Shown here: in pieces, positions 1-11,804 of the stretch
Numbering within the stretch: position 1 is the stretch's first letter
Layout of the letters: each line of letters opens with the position of its first letter
Assembly: GCA_963921825.1 (NCBI GenBank)
Contig: OY997591.1
Coordinates: forward strand, 36,849,825 to 36,913,824
Direction of reading: 5' to 3'
DNA from: Erodium maritimum
Taxonomy: Eukaryota > Streptophyta > Magnoliopsida > Geraniales > Geraniaceae
Length of the DNA stretch: 64,000 nucleotides
Notes under the pieces: generated by a model
The model's database searches: none
Told to the model about the DNA's origin: nothing
What the model saw: the letters and a program-made list of their open reading frames with translations, nothing else
Made by a program: the position numbers and the translations under genes

Positions 1-513
1 CAAATTTGTCCTAGTTAATTAGAGCATTTTCCCCTACATTTTTACTTTGTTTGTGCCTCGTTTTTTTGTGTGTTTCGTAATAAATGCGCATAACCTCGTT
101 CTTAGTCGATATTTTTCAACTGTTCAAAATATATATATGATTGGTCTTGTTTTGTAGGCCTTGAAAAAAGGAATTTATTGGCTCAAGAACGAGGTCGATC
201 GGAGGCCAAACGGAGCAGGAATGAGCGACGAAAGTTTAGAATTTTAAAATTTGGAGAAGCTGCTCCAGCCAGATCTGGTACTTCGCGGCGCACCAAGTAT
301 TGTGTGCGCGCACGTCTCTCATCCGTTAGATCGTTGACCTAGGCGGAGACCATTTCAAGCCGTCAGATCTGGCGCAATGACTTTCCCCTGCGGCCGTTTG
401 TCTGTTGACCATGAGATCCAACGCCTTTTCTTGCCGGTTGCAGCATGTCTCTCGCAGGCTCGTCCGCACCGAATCACTCTTGACAACTTGCGCGCCTCTG
501 CTCCTTCTCCGCG
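1..513. repeat. Degenerate LTR-like repeat fragment left of the Gypsy element
   Basis: No gene is visible. The first 250 bases or so resemble a second stretch at about 33930-34150: both have a TTTGTTTGTG start, an AACCTCGTTC block, a TTGGTCT-GTTTT-TAGGCCT block and then a CAAGAACGAG-like block. This looks like two old copies of one retroelement segment, probably LTR or leader. From about 260 to 513 the sequence is GC-rich and unmatched elsewhere in the window. At about 514 it changes abruptly into the Gypsy LTR. Confidence 0.45.
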
Positions 514-1413
514 TTGTAAAGCGTCGTGGTTGGAAAACGGGGTCGAAATTTGGAACGAGTGCAAAATAAAAAGAAAATTAAAAAAAAAGGGAAAAGAGCA
601 TTTGGGCTGGATTGGGCCGGTCAGAGGACCTGGCCCAGCTCGCTGACACAGGCCAAGCCCACGCCAATCGAAGCCCGGCCCAAACCCACGCGGCCCAAAC
701 CCTAACTTGCATCGTCTTCTTCCTCGCGCAGCCGCACGCGTCCCGAGACAAAAAACGCAGCCCCTCTTCCTCTCTTCTCTCTCGATCTCCTTATCTTCCT
801 CTTCCTCTCTATCGAACAAGAAACCGTCTCGCCTTCGCCGTATCCCTTGCCCTCGAGTGCGAATCGAACGGAATCGAGGCTCGACGACAAAACCCTCTTC
901 GCCCTTCATCTTCCCGACCTCGAATAGCGCCGGCAACGGAGGAAAGCAACACGGTTCGAGCTCCCTCTCGCCCTTTCAGCTTCTTCGACCTCTCACCGCC
1001 TGAAAACCCACCGTGAGAAGCTCGATTGGACGATCTTCGCCGCCCAAAACCCCGAGCTTCGTCGCAGCCCTCAACGCCGGCGAGTGAGAGAGCTTCGCTC
1101 TCGCCAGATCTGAGACGGAGGGGTGTTAAACCGCACGTCTGGCCCCACCTTCATCGCCATGGCCACGCCGGAGCCCCGACGCCCCCCCGGCCAGCTCTGC
1201 TCGCCCCTTCGAGCGTCCCTGACGCCGTCGACGGTGGCCAGAGCAAACCCTAGCCTCACCGTCCTCGTCTCCAGCTCAGACCGGGCCTGACGGACATGGG
1301 CCTTGGACTAGACGAGCCTCGGCCCAAGACTCGAGCCTCGGGCCAGATCCAGGCTGGGCTTGGGCCAGGCCCAAGTCTTTGGACTAGGTTCTGACTCAGC
1401 TTCGGACCGTGTC

Positions 1414-1523
1414 TGGGTCGGCTCTGGAGCCGGGTCCGGGTCCGTTCTGGGTCCAGTCGGGTCTGGGTTTTGGACCGGGTTGGATCCGGGTCGGATTCGG
1501 GTCTGGTTCTCGGATCCGGGTCG
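1414..1523 (+). repeat. GGG-rich degenerate repeat inside the Gypsy LTR
   Basis: The tract has many GGG runs spaced by 2-9 bases (GGGTCCGGGTCC-type units), enough for several four-run G-quadruplex combinations on the plus strand. The same tract is kept in the 3' LTR at 9971-10099. Adjacent short ORFs such as that at 1360 arise from this low-complexity repeat and are not genes. Confidence 0.6.
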
Positions 1524-2916
1524 GACAAATTTAATAAACTAATTAATTGATTTTAATATTTTAAAATGGATATTTAAAGGACTAATTGGACAAATTAAAG
1601 GACTTTTAGACTGTACCGGGACTGATTGTAAACTTTACCTACTGACCTCAGACTTCGACTTCGCCCGAGAAGACCGGAGTTAGGCTCGGACGTCAGCAGC
1701 TAGGAGACGTAGCTGTTGTGATCATCTTGAGGTAGGGAACGTAGCGAATACCAGTCTAATTACGAAAAGTTACTAGCATGCATGATTAGGGAATAATAAT
1801 AAATGGAAAGGTCCTAGTTGGCATATACGATGTGATTCACTAGAATAGACGCTTTCGATTATTAAATAATCGGACGAGTCATAGTAACATGTAAGATGTG
1901 ATTCACTAGAATACATGCTTTCAATACTTGGGAAATTGTCGTGCTGGTAGAATGGCCATGTCGAGCCTTAGGGTTGCGTGCTGATTGAGATGCATGATGC
2001 GTGTTATAACCGCTGTGTGAGAGTCTAAATAAGATTCTACTCGGTGAAGCATGTTGTGACTGTGTGTGGGAAAGTGTGTCGTGTTTTGATACGAGGTGAT
2101 TCTTTGGTTGTGATATGATCGGATGAGAGATATACCGATTATGTGTTATGGTGAGTTGGCCGGTTGGTATACTGAGGTGAACTATAGCATTGTGATGTGT
2201 GTTATACTCTTGATGTGTGTTCCAAGAGGAGGCGTAACCTGTGTGATGCCTCCACCGATGGATAGTTCTGGTGCTTGTTATTGAGGCCAAGGATGGCGTG
2301 ACAGATACCCCGATTCTCCGTGACGGGAAGGTGTACGACCGAGGTATGTGTCGGTCCAGTATGCGTGAGGCCCTGATTCTGCGTGACAGGAAGACGTCCG
2401 ACTGAGGGATTTTTGGTCTGGGATGTTACCCCGATTCTACGTGACGGGAAGATGTTGGGACTGAGGCTTCGTGTTCCGGTACGACATAAATGGACGGGCT
2501 ATGATAGCCGGAGATGTTGGAAATGGTTGTACTAAGTTATGTGTGGTTCTGTTGTGTGTGTTGTGCGTGCTGATTGGCTTTGTGCGTTGTTTTAACTGTG
2601 ATTATGGTCTTGTTAGAGTGTTTGGTGACTCTAGGTGCTATTATACCTGATTTCTGTGTTGCCGTGCGAGTTCGCACGTGTGTTCAGTTGCGAGATAACC
2701 GTAGGCGTTGTCCACTGAGAATTGTTAGGTGATGAGTGTCAAGAGCAAAGTTGAGAAGAGTGTATGTGATCGGTTCATTGCGAGTTTGATTTACGGGTTG
2801 TGCCTGAGTGAAGGTCAAGCGTTGTCTTGGAGTAATTGTTTAATTTGACTTTTAATTGTTATGCTTACTAGTATGCCCTAATTGGACGGTTATTCGTGGT
2901 AGTGAACTGATGTTCA

Positions 2917-4574
2917 TGTTGGGTCTCGATGGAGGGTATGAACACATACTTGCAGCGGAAATAACTCGAGACCATGTCATAGAACACTACCAAATATTAG
3001 ATACACAAGAGAATAAAAAATATGGATGTTTCCTTACCAACTAGTTCAAGAAAATGAAGAGAACACCAAAGAAACGATGATCGGCTTGAGTCTCCAAGAC
3101 GCCTACGTATCCAATTGGAATCAAAGCCACATAGTTCTTCTTTAGATGACTCAAGAACACAACAAGAGGGAGGAAAAATGCCAAACCCGAAATTGTAGGG
3201 TGAGAGGGAGAGAAGTTGTGTTTTTCTTCTTGTCTTGTCTTGACTTAAACCATCAACAACCATCAAGGACAAGTAAGGTGTGAAGCATGGTGTGAAGTAA
3301 GACAAGTATGGTGCTAAGTATGGAAAGACAAGATGGGTTAGGTGGTGAGTCACCAACACCTTAATCCTTGTCTTGCTAACTTAGTACTAATTAATCAAGA
3401 CTTGATTAATTAGTTCCTTGGGCCTTGGTTGCATGGGCCTTTCATGGGCCTCTTGGAATATGGCCCATGACCATTCCCAACGAGGTCCCGTGACGTGCTC
3501 ATCGCCTCCAAGCCTTCCATACCGGAAATGTCCAACATTATCCGACGCGATCAATCCCAAGACTCCAAGCCTTGTCTTGATCCGTAATGTCCTATTCACT
3601 TACGGGCACATGACCCAAAACCCTGTTTTGGTCATGTCCCGAGACAACTCTCTTTTGGTCATTCTCCATAACTGTGTCAATGAGTTTCATCCTTCGGTGT
3701 GACCCTTAGGTTTATGCATGTCGATAGATCAACGTAAAATCCCATTTTACTTGATCCTATATAAGTGGCAACTAACGAGACTTTAGTATTTCCTGACACT
3801 ACATAGCGAATCGAACCAATCGATTCTAACCTTTCCGTCGTCCCTGTCACTATCCTTTTATCTCCGATATCCTGATTGAGATAAGACATAGAGCCGTCAT
3901 CCTTATTATTCTCAATCACTGTTCCTTGATATGTGAGATGACTGAATATATGATACCCAGTATCATGTGCATGGCCATGCTATTCTTTCAGTCACTCTCG
4001 ATCAAGCGCCCAAGAACCGATATCTTTCCCATACCTCAGTATGAGGGATAAATCCCTTAGCCGTCTTTCGTGTCACTCATGCAGCCCGTCCCCAAGCCAA
4101 TCCTGGCCGTTATGGAAGCCCTGTTACGGACAACGTTAGGCTCAGGTCAAACTTAGTTGTTGACTGCATAGTGATCACAAAGACTCATTGGTCTAAGGAT
4201 ACATGACAAGCTACAACACTGAATATGTTCATGACTCAATCTATGGCACATATTCAGGGTGGGTCGTCCAATATCATGTCCCACATGATATCTATGATCA
4301 GACTCCGGAATCCCATTCCAATGACTAACAGAACGTAAGCCATGAAGAGCCATATTTCATACTAGTCGCTTCTAGTGAAGCTTTATTGACTAGGGACCCA
4401 TCGAGTGTGATCCATCTTGATCTATGGTTCTATTCGCATGGTGGGCATAGATCAGAAATCACATCGATATATTACTCCAACACATAAGTAATATAAAGCC
4501 GTTTTAATCTTATTGCTAATGATGATATATACATTTGGATACTTATGATTGAACTACGGGCACTAAGACTAACA
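2917..4574 (-). mobile_element. Solo Copia LTR inserted in the Gypsy 5' LTR
   Basis: The sequence begins TGTTGGGTCTCGATGG and ends CTAAGACTAACA (1658 bp, TG...CA), which is the reverse complement of the LTR family that recurs at 42834, 50192 and 58800. It is flanked by the 5-bp duplication GTTCA at 2912-2916 and 4575-4579. The uninterrupted Gypsy copy (11478-11490) shows the empty site. No Copia coding sequence accompanies it, so it is a solo LTR made by LTR-LTR recombination. Confidence 0.95.
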
Positions 4575-5755
4575 GTTCATAACCCTAACTACTTTTCCTA
4601 CTGAGCGAAAGCTCACCCCCTTTCCTTGTTGTGTTTCAGGTCTTGAGCGGGATTTGTACTAGCTGAATGCTCGATGGTTGGGAGCTAACGAGGGTCCTAG
4701 GCTAGCTTGTCTAGAGACATACTGTGTTTTTGGATTAAACTTTAACTCTGGATTTAAGAGCTGTTGAATCTTTTATCGGATTGTGGTGACAATTTATTAT
4801 TACTTTAAACCTTATTTCATTGTAAGTTGTTTTAATTATTATCGTTTTAAGTTCACGTCTCGAGTCCGGTCAAAACCGGATTTGGGGCGTGAGCCGCGTG
4901 ACAATTTAGCCTGGTTTCATTTCGAAATGGTTTTTCAAAACCTCGAACTGTACGTCACTTAGGTGGGTAGAGTTGGGTCGCTAGGTTACCGTGTGTCGGT
5001 CACGCAAGTCGGAGATGTCCTACGCATAGAAACGAGACGGAGAGAGTCTCGGGTTGGTGGTTTGACCGGTCTAAGTACTGTGTGTCCTTTGTGAACCTGT
5101 GTGGTTGTTGGTTTGAGTTAAACTGTTTTCCAAGTATGGACTTGGTCGGGCGGTAAAGGTGGAATTACCGAGGCCCGAGTGTGTAACTGAGATAATTTGC
5201 TGTGTGTTGTATTTGTGATGAAGTGCTTTGTGCAGATTGTGTTTGGTTGTCCCGCATAAGCGGAGGGTTCACTTATTTTACGAACGGGTCATGCCCGATT
5301 TTCTGCAGAAACTGAAGTGTATGTACCATCACGATTCAGCTATAGGGGTCACCGTAGCTGGACGTGAACGAGGGAATACCAAGTGGTTACAACGTCATTC
5401 GGGGACGCTTGAACCGGGTTGTAACGACGCGGTGTCAACAAGAATGTTATGTTAGAAGGAGAACGTGTTAAGAAATTGTGAAATTGCTTTGGAATATAAG
5501 TGGTAGTCTGTGTGACTTAAGTGTTAAATTGTTGTGAAAGTGAAACTATGTGTAACCCCGCTGTGTGTATATATGATTTGTGTGACGCACTAGTGTGCTG
5601 ACTTATCTGTTGTGTGCTATTGGGTGACTATTATTATATTAAGTATATTATTACTATGAGTGGTACTGTGTGTGGCGTTAGTTATTCTAAGCGCGTTGTC
5701 TTTTTGAGTTAAGAATCTGAAACCGTGTGCGTCATCCGTGCAGAGGATTTACGTT

Positions 5756-6619
5756 ATGGCGCCGAGCTATGCTCTGCGAGGTACGAGGAGACGGCCAGCT
5801 AGGGGCCGGGGACAGTCGTCGACTATTGAGCCGACATGGGCGACTAGGGCCCAGGGTGCACCCGCTAAGGGGCACGAGAGGGTCGAGACAGCCCAGACGG
5901 CAGCTCTGGAAGAGCTGACCCGCACTGTTCAGGGTTTGGCAGCAGCCTTTGCCCGTAGAGAGGCTGCAACTCCGACACTGGAGGCTACACCTGCTGCCAC
6001 TGCAGCGACTATCGAGGGACCTGCGCAGGTCGACAACTACACCGCGCAGGCGCTGCGAGACTTCCACAGGTTGGGTATACCTGTGTTTACCGGGGAGCCA
6101 GACCCCGAGGTAGCCGAGAGATGGCTAGAGTGGATCACCCGCAACCTGGACACGTCTGGGATATTGGGTGGAAGGATCCGAGTTTCTTTCTCAGCCTTCC
6201 ATCTGGTGGGAGAGGCCTACCACTAGTGGCGGCGCGAGGAGGCGCGAGTGGGAGACGACTTCGTGATGTTCCGTCAGCGTTTTGTCGAGCAGTATTTTCC
6301 ACAGGCTGTTTTGGATGACAGGCGTCAGCAGTTCCTAGAGCTGCGACAAGAGGGACTGTCGCTGTCTGAGTACGAGGCAAGGTTCACCTACTTGTCCTGT
6401 TTTGCTCAAGAGATGGTACAGACAGAGGTTCTCAGGTGCCGACGTTTTGAGGAAGGACTCTGCCCCGCGATCGCGGACCGGGTCGCTGTTTTGAGGACCC
6501 AGGTATATACTGACCTGGTGGATCAGTCCTTTGATGTGGAGCGACGCTTCCGTGAGACAACTAGGACTTGGGTGGTCAGACCGAGGTCGAGCAGCTCTCT
6601 GAGGCCATCTGAGACTTAG
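5756..6619 (+). pseudogene. Gypsy gag (capsid-like) pseudogene
   Basis: The ATG at 5756 opens a protein starting MAPSYALRGTRRR, followed by an Ala/Thr-rich stretch and a retrotransposon gag domain. Recognisable blocks are FHRLGIPVFTGEPDPEVAERW, then after the break FVEQYFP, FLELRQEGLSLSEYEARF and FEEGL, in the usual order for plant Gypsy gag. A TAG at about 6224 stops the frame after about 156 codons, and the domain continues in a shifted frame (6248-6619). The zinc knuckles lie downstream in another segment; the first has a TGA at 6764 inside it. The family role is the virus-like-particle shell protein that packages element RNA. This copy is broken. Confidence 0.8.
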
Positions 6620-6730
6620 GATCCGAGGAGGTAGAGGACCTCGAGATCGTTTCAGACTCAGACCCAGTCGAGAGGATCGCGACAGGTTGGGTCGGTGGCT
6701 TAAGTTAGACTGTCCATGAGAGGGCGCACG

Positions 6731-6886
6731 TGCTACGAATGTGGGCGACCGGGTCACATGGCTTGAGACTGTCCGGGGAGCAGCGGATCAGTGGACCGTC
6801 CAGCGGGTAGACCTGAGGAGAGGTCGAGTGTCGGGCCACCGCTTTGTCATCAGTGTGGTCAGTCAGGACACTTCATCTCCACGTGC
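6731..6886 (+). pseudogene. Two CCHC zinc knuckles of Gypsy gag
   Basis: Both knuckles fit CX2CX4HX4C and are in one frame: CYECGRPGHMA-stop-DC at 6731-6772 and CHQCGQSGHFISTC at 6845-6886. The stop codon at 6764 lies between the histidine and the last cysteine of the first knuckle. In the family these bind element RNA. Confidence 0.75.
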
Positions 6887-8094
6887 CCCGATCGACTTTT
6901 GGAGGTGTCGGCCCTACGACCACAATAATCGCAGACTGGGCAGCCACCGTAGTTTCAGCAGCCTCAGGCTCAGACGCATAGAGCTCCGAGACAGGCAGCG
7001 AGCAGCGCAGCAGGTGGCACTTCCACTCCCTCCGAGAGGCGGACCCCCGGCACGGCATGGTCGAGTGTATGTTGTCACCGAGTCACGGGTGGAAAGACAG
7101 GACTCTGATCATGGGATCGCTCTTGGTTTCGAGCACGTTTTGAATTAGAGGACATGGCGGAGCACGAGACTAGTGAGAGTCCGGGAGTTGTTTTGTTTTG
7201 ACTACAGAGGCGTAATTTTTTTTAAGACTTGTATTTGACTCGTTTGGACTTTATTGCGTTTAATTATTGGAACAGCTATTGAACTTTTGCATCGTTTAAG
7301 TCGTTAATCTGTTGTGTCTTAGTTCGCACCCCGAGTTCGGCCAAGTACGAATGTTGGGACGGAATTTAAAACGGTGTACCTTGGCACGCTAGCTGGGGGT
7401 GCGGCGGTGCCGACTAGTGTCAGTCGTGAGTGAGGAAGTTAAGAAGACCGAATTGTGAGGTACCAAGCGTTCTTTGATTGTTATCAGCGACTAGTACCCG
7501 AGCGGCGGAGGACCGCAGGAATACCAGTACCCAGCCAGAACGGCCAGGGGAGATGGCCGAGTGCCGATGAGATCAGAGTGGCGCAGTGGAAGCGGGGTGG
7601 ACCCATAACCCACAGGCATCGCATGCTTCTGTTCTTCCTTACACTTGAGGAGACGTGAGGGCCTAAGAGTAGAACCTTGATGCGGTCCTGGAGTCTTGAC
7701 ACCCCTGCTAAGTACGTCGTGATTTGACGAGTGTGTGTCGTACGTGTGAGATTAGAGTAACTACCCGCTCTTTTCTTAGTAACCTTTGCGTGTTGAACTT
7801 GGCGATTTTCGAGGTCATCCTAAGGATGGACTGACTCTCAAGACGCGGGCGTCGATCGATTGTGACCGGCGACTGATGGCAGTACGATCAGGCAATACGA
7901 CAGTCGCGTATGGACGGGCAGTAGGTGCGAAGTTTGGATCAATGCACATCAATTGTAAACAAGTAAAGATCAAATGTCAGTGTTCCGCGGGAACTAGTAC
8001 GACCCCCTTCGAAAACACTGTAGAAGTAAGAGCACCGTTTGTTGGAGTTCGGAAATAGTTAGCCGAGTGCGACTACACAACGCTTCCAGGCCAG

Positions 8095-8300
8095 TATTAT
8101 TATGGCACCGTACGAAGCATTGTATGGTAGGTCGAGTTAGTTGCCCAAGCGGCGCACAGTTGAGGGTTCAGTGACGACCCCTGTTGGCCCTGAGTTGTTC
8201 GAGAAACGATCGAGAAGTGGCGTAAATTGTGAACGTTTGAGAATCGCGCAGAGTAGACGCGGAAGCGCGAGGATAAGTTACGCATGAGATATCCAAACCC
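8095..8300 (+). pseudogene. Integrase C-terminal remnant of the Gypsy element
   Basis: MAPYEALYGR is encoded at 8102-8131. This motif is characteristic of the integrase region of plant Ty3/Gypsy pol, just before the GPELV-like block, and a related GPELFEKRS follows. Stops interrupt it. Weak traces of the C-terminal pol tail continue to about 9000. Confidence 0.7.
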
Positions 8301-9027
8301 GTTCGGACCCTGGGAAAACGGTATTTGTGGTGTCTTCGGTTTTGTGATTTCTTTGGATGGATCGGCCTGTAAATTGGTTCGATTGGTAGTATGTGAACGA
8401 GAGTCAACGGCAAGCGCGATATCACTGGTTGGGTCACCTTCGACGATCGATATGATGGTGTGTCACCTCTAGAGTGTCGTCATAGTAAAGAATGACGAGT
8501 TGGAGTCTCAAGGTGCGCACGCTTTCCGACAAGATGTTGATAAGATGTACTGACGCTCCGGACCGTGCAGTAAGTGTGAGATCCAACGTCGAGTTGTTTT
8601 AATTGTGTGTAGTTCCTTGTATTATCGTGTGTGGTTGGTCGTGACGTAACCATGCTTGGAGTCCGGTGACGATTGTCCGAGTAACGGGACATGACACTTC
8701 TTTTGTTTGGTTGAGAGTGCGATACTTGGTCAAGTGAAGTGAGTAGTCGAGGAGAAGTGTCGGTGAGTTGGATCCATTTTAAGTGCGATGTGAGAATAGT
8801 TCTGGTACGATACCTATACCAACGGACGGTTCCGGTATAGGATATCTCGACCAAACTGCTTGTGTCGGTGCGACGTCTCTATCGATGGAGGATTCCGGTA
8901 TCGACTAACTGGTTTAAGTGTTTCCATGTGCTTGAGGATTAATGGACTGAGAGTTTTACTCGGTTGTTCCCTGAGATAGGGTCAAGTGGAGCGCGCTCGT
9001 TTTAAATGTCTAGGACGAAATTCATTT

Positions 9028-9040
9028 AAGGGGGGTAGAC
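9028..9040 (+). other. Polypurine tract of the Gypsy element
   Basis: AAGGGGGGTAGAC abuts the TGTAAAGACC start of the 3' LTR. In LTR retrotransposons this purine run primes plus-strand DNA synthesis. Confidence 0.75.
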
Positions 9041-11804
9041 TGTAAAGACCGCTCCGGTTTAAAAGTATCTTTATTTAATTTTTTGTTTGTTGTAAAGCGT
9101 CGTGGTTGGAAAACGGGGTCGAAATTTGGAACGAGTGCAAAATAAAAAGAAAATAAAAAAAGGGAAAAGAGCATTTGTGCTGGACTGGGCCGGTCAGAGG
9201 ACCGGGCCCAGCTCGCTGACACGGGCCAAGCCCGCACCACGCGAAGCCAGGCCCAAACCCACACGGCCCAAACCCTAACCCTGCATAGTCTTCTTCCTCG
9301 CGCAGTCGCACGCGTCCCGAGAAAAAAACACAGTCGCTCTTCCTCTCTTCTCTCTCGACCTCCTTCTCTTCCTCTTCCTCTCTCTCGCACCTGAAACCGT
9401 CTCGCCTACTCCGTATCCCTCGCCCTCGAGTACGAATCGAACGGAATCGAGTCTCGACGACAAAACCCTCTTCGCAGTTCATCTTCCCAACCTCGAACAG
9501 CGCCGGCGACGGAGGAAAGCAACACGGTTCGAGCTCCCTCTCGCCCTTTTATCTTCTTCGACCTCTCACCGCCTGAAAACCCACTGTGAGAAGCTCGAGT
9601 GGACGAGCTTCGCCGCCTGAAACACCGAGCTTCGTCGCAGCCCACAACGCCGGCTAGCGAGAGAGCTTTGCCCTCGCCAGATCTGAGAAAGAGGGGTGTT
9701 AAACCGCGCGTCTGCCACCACCATCATCGCCATGGCCACGCCGGAGCCCCGGCGCCCCTCCCGGCCAACTCTGTTCGCCCCTTCGAGCGTCCCTGACGCC
9801 GTCGACGGCGGCCGGAGCAAACCCTAGCCTCGCCGTCCTCGTCTCCAGCTCAGACCGGCCCTGACGAACATGGGCCTTGGACTAGACGGGCCTCGGCCCA
9901 GGACTCGAGCCTCGGGCCAGATCTAGGCTGGGCTTGGGCCAGGCCCAAGTCTCTGGACTAGGTTCTGACTCGGGTTCGGACCGGGTCTGGGTTGGGTTTG
10001 GAGCCGGGTCCGGGTCGGTTCTGGGTCCTGTCGGGTATGGGTTTTGGACCGGGTCGGATCCGGGTCGCATTCGGGTCTGGTTCTCGGATCCGGGTCGGAC
10101 AAATTTAATAAATTAATTAATTACTTTTAATATTTTAAAATGGATATTTAAAGGACTAATTGGACAAATCAAAGGACTTTTGGACTGTACCGGGACTGAT
10201 TGGAAACTTTACCTGTTGACCTCAGATTTGGACTTCGCCCGAGAAGACTGGAGTTAGGCCCGGACGTCAACAGCTAGGAGACGTAGCTGTTGTGATCATC
10301 TTGAGGTAGGGAACGTAGTGAATACCGGTTTAATTACGGAAAGTTACTAGCATGCATGATAAGGGAATAATAATAAACGGAAAGGTCCTAGTTGGCATAT
10401 AGGACGTGATTCACTAGAATAGCCGCTTTCGGTTATTAAATAACCGGACGAGTCATAGTAACATGTAGGATGTGATTCACTAGAATACATGTTTTCAATA
10501 CTTGGGAAATTGTCGTGCTGGTAGAATGGTCATGTCGAGCCTTAGGGTTGCGTGCTGATTGAGATGCATGATGCGTGTTATACCCGCTGTGTGAGAGTCT
10601 AAATAAGATTATACTCGGTGAAGCATGTTGTGACTGTGTGTGGGAAAGTGTGCCGTGTTTTCAGATGAGGTGATTCTTTGGTTGTGATATGATCGGGTGA
10701 GAGATAGACCGATTGTGTGTTATGGTGAGTTGGTCAGTTGGTATACCGATGTCAACTATAACATTGTGATGCGTGTTATACTTTTGATGTGTGTTCCAAG
10801 AGGAGGCGTAACCTGTGCGATGCCTCCACCGAGGGATAGTTCTGGTGCTTGTTATTGAGGCCAAGGATGGCGTGATGATACCCCGATTCTCCGTGACGGG
10901 AAGGTGTACGACCGAGGTATGTGCCGGTCCAGTATGCGTGAGGCCCTGATTCTACGTGACAGGAAGACGTCCGACTGAGGGATTTCCGGTCTGGGATGTT
11001 ACCCCGATTCTACGTAACGGGAAGATGTCGGGACTGAGGATTCGTGTTCCGGTACGACATAAATGGACATGCTGTGATAGTCGGAGATGTTTGAAATGGT
11101 TGTACTAAGTTATGTGTGGTTCTGTTGTGTGTGTTGTGCGTGCTGATTGGCTTTGTGCGTTGTTTTAAGTGCGATTATGGTCTTGTGAGAGTGTTTGGTG
11201 ACTCTAGGTGCTATTATACCTGATTTATGTGTTGTCGTGCGAGTTCGCACGTGTGTTCGGTTGCGAGATAACCGTGGGCGTTGTCCACTGAGAATTGTTA
11301 GGTGATGAGTGTCAAGAGCAAAGTTGAGAAGAGTGTATGTGTTCGGTTCATTGCTAGTTTGATTTACGGGTTGTGCCTGAGTGAAGGTCAAGCGTTGTCT
11401 TGGAGTAATTGTTTAATTTGACTTTTAATTTTTATGCTTACTAGTATGCCCTAATTGGACGGTTACTCGTGGTAGTGAACTGATGGTCATAACCTTAACT
11501 ACTTTTCCTACTGAGCGAAAGCTCACCCCCTTTCCTTGTTGTGTTTCAGGCCTTGAGCGTGATTTGTACTAGTTGGATGCTCGATGGTTTGGAGCTAACG
11601 AGGGTCCTAGGCTAGCTTGTCTAGAGACGTACTGTGTTTTTGAATTAAACTTTAACTCTGGATTTAAGAGCTGTTGAATCTTTTATCGGATTGTGGTGAC
11701 AATTTATTATAACTTTAAACCTTATTTCATTTTAAGTTGTTTTAATTATTATCGTTTTAAGTTCACGTCTCGAGTCCGGTCAAAACCGGATTTGGGGCGT
11801 GACA
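9041..11804 (+). mobile_element. Gypsy 3' LTR (2764 bp)
   Basis: It starts TGTAAAGACC directly after the polypurine tract and ends GGGGCGTGACA, so it is a canonical TG...CA LTR. It matches 514-4903 apart from the nested LTR there. The many short ORFs in it are not conserved as proteins between the two copies. A target duplication cannot be tested because the 5' LTR has lost its outer end. Confidence 0.9.
9971..10099 (+). repeat. GGG-rich tract in the Gypsy 3' LTR
   Basis: This is the counterpart of 1414-1523. It has GGG runs spaced by 2-9 bases and keeps its G-run spacing despite base changes between the LTR copies. Confidence 0.6.

Larger units (their letters stand above)
514..4903 (+). mobile_element. 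Gypsy 5' LTR, 5'-truncated and interrupted by a solo LTR
   Basis: From GTTGTAAAGCGTCGTGG at about 514 the sequence matches 9092-11804 along its length, apart from an insertion at 2917-4579. The first ~50 bases of the intact copy, including the TGTAAAGACC terminus at 9041, are missing here. The right end reads GGGGCGTGA, then an extra GCCGCGTGA, then CA, ending at 4903; the other copy lacks this small direct duplication. Two sampled stretches differ from the 3' LTR by about 5% and 12%, mostly transitions, so the element is old. It holds a pyrimidine-rich tract at 760-830 and a GGG-rich tract at 1414-1523. Confidence 0.85.
4904..9040 (+). mobile_element. Decayed Ty3/Gypsy internal region
   Basis: This lies between the two Gypsy LTRs. 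In order it contains a leader (4904-5755), gag (5756-6619), two CCHC zinc knuckles (6731-6772 and 6845-6886, same frame), a protease-like remnant to about 7150, a poorly recognisable stretch, and an integrase C-terminal remnant with MAPYEALYGR at 8102. It ends with a purine-rich polypurine tract (AAGGGGGGTAGAC) at 9028-9040, immediately before the 3' LTR. Reverse transcriptase and RNase H are not recognisable, so most of pol is deleted or decayed. The region cannot be autonomous. Confidence 0.85.

Noticed and set aside
355-936. 193-codon minus-strand frame and overlapping plus-strand frames in the Gypsy LTR
   Set aside because: Low-complexity Arg/Glu or Ser/Pro-rich products from a pyrimidine-rich LTR tract; the second LTR copy does not keep the same proteins.
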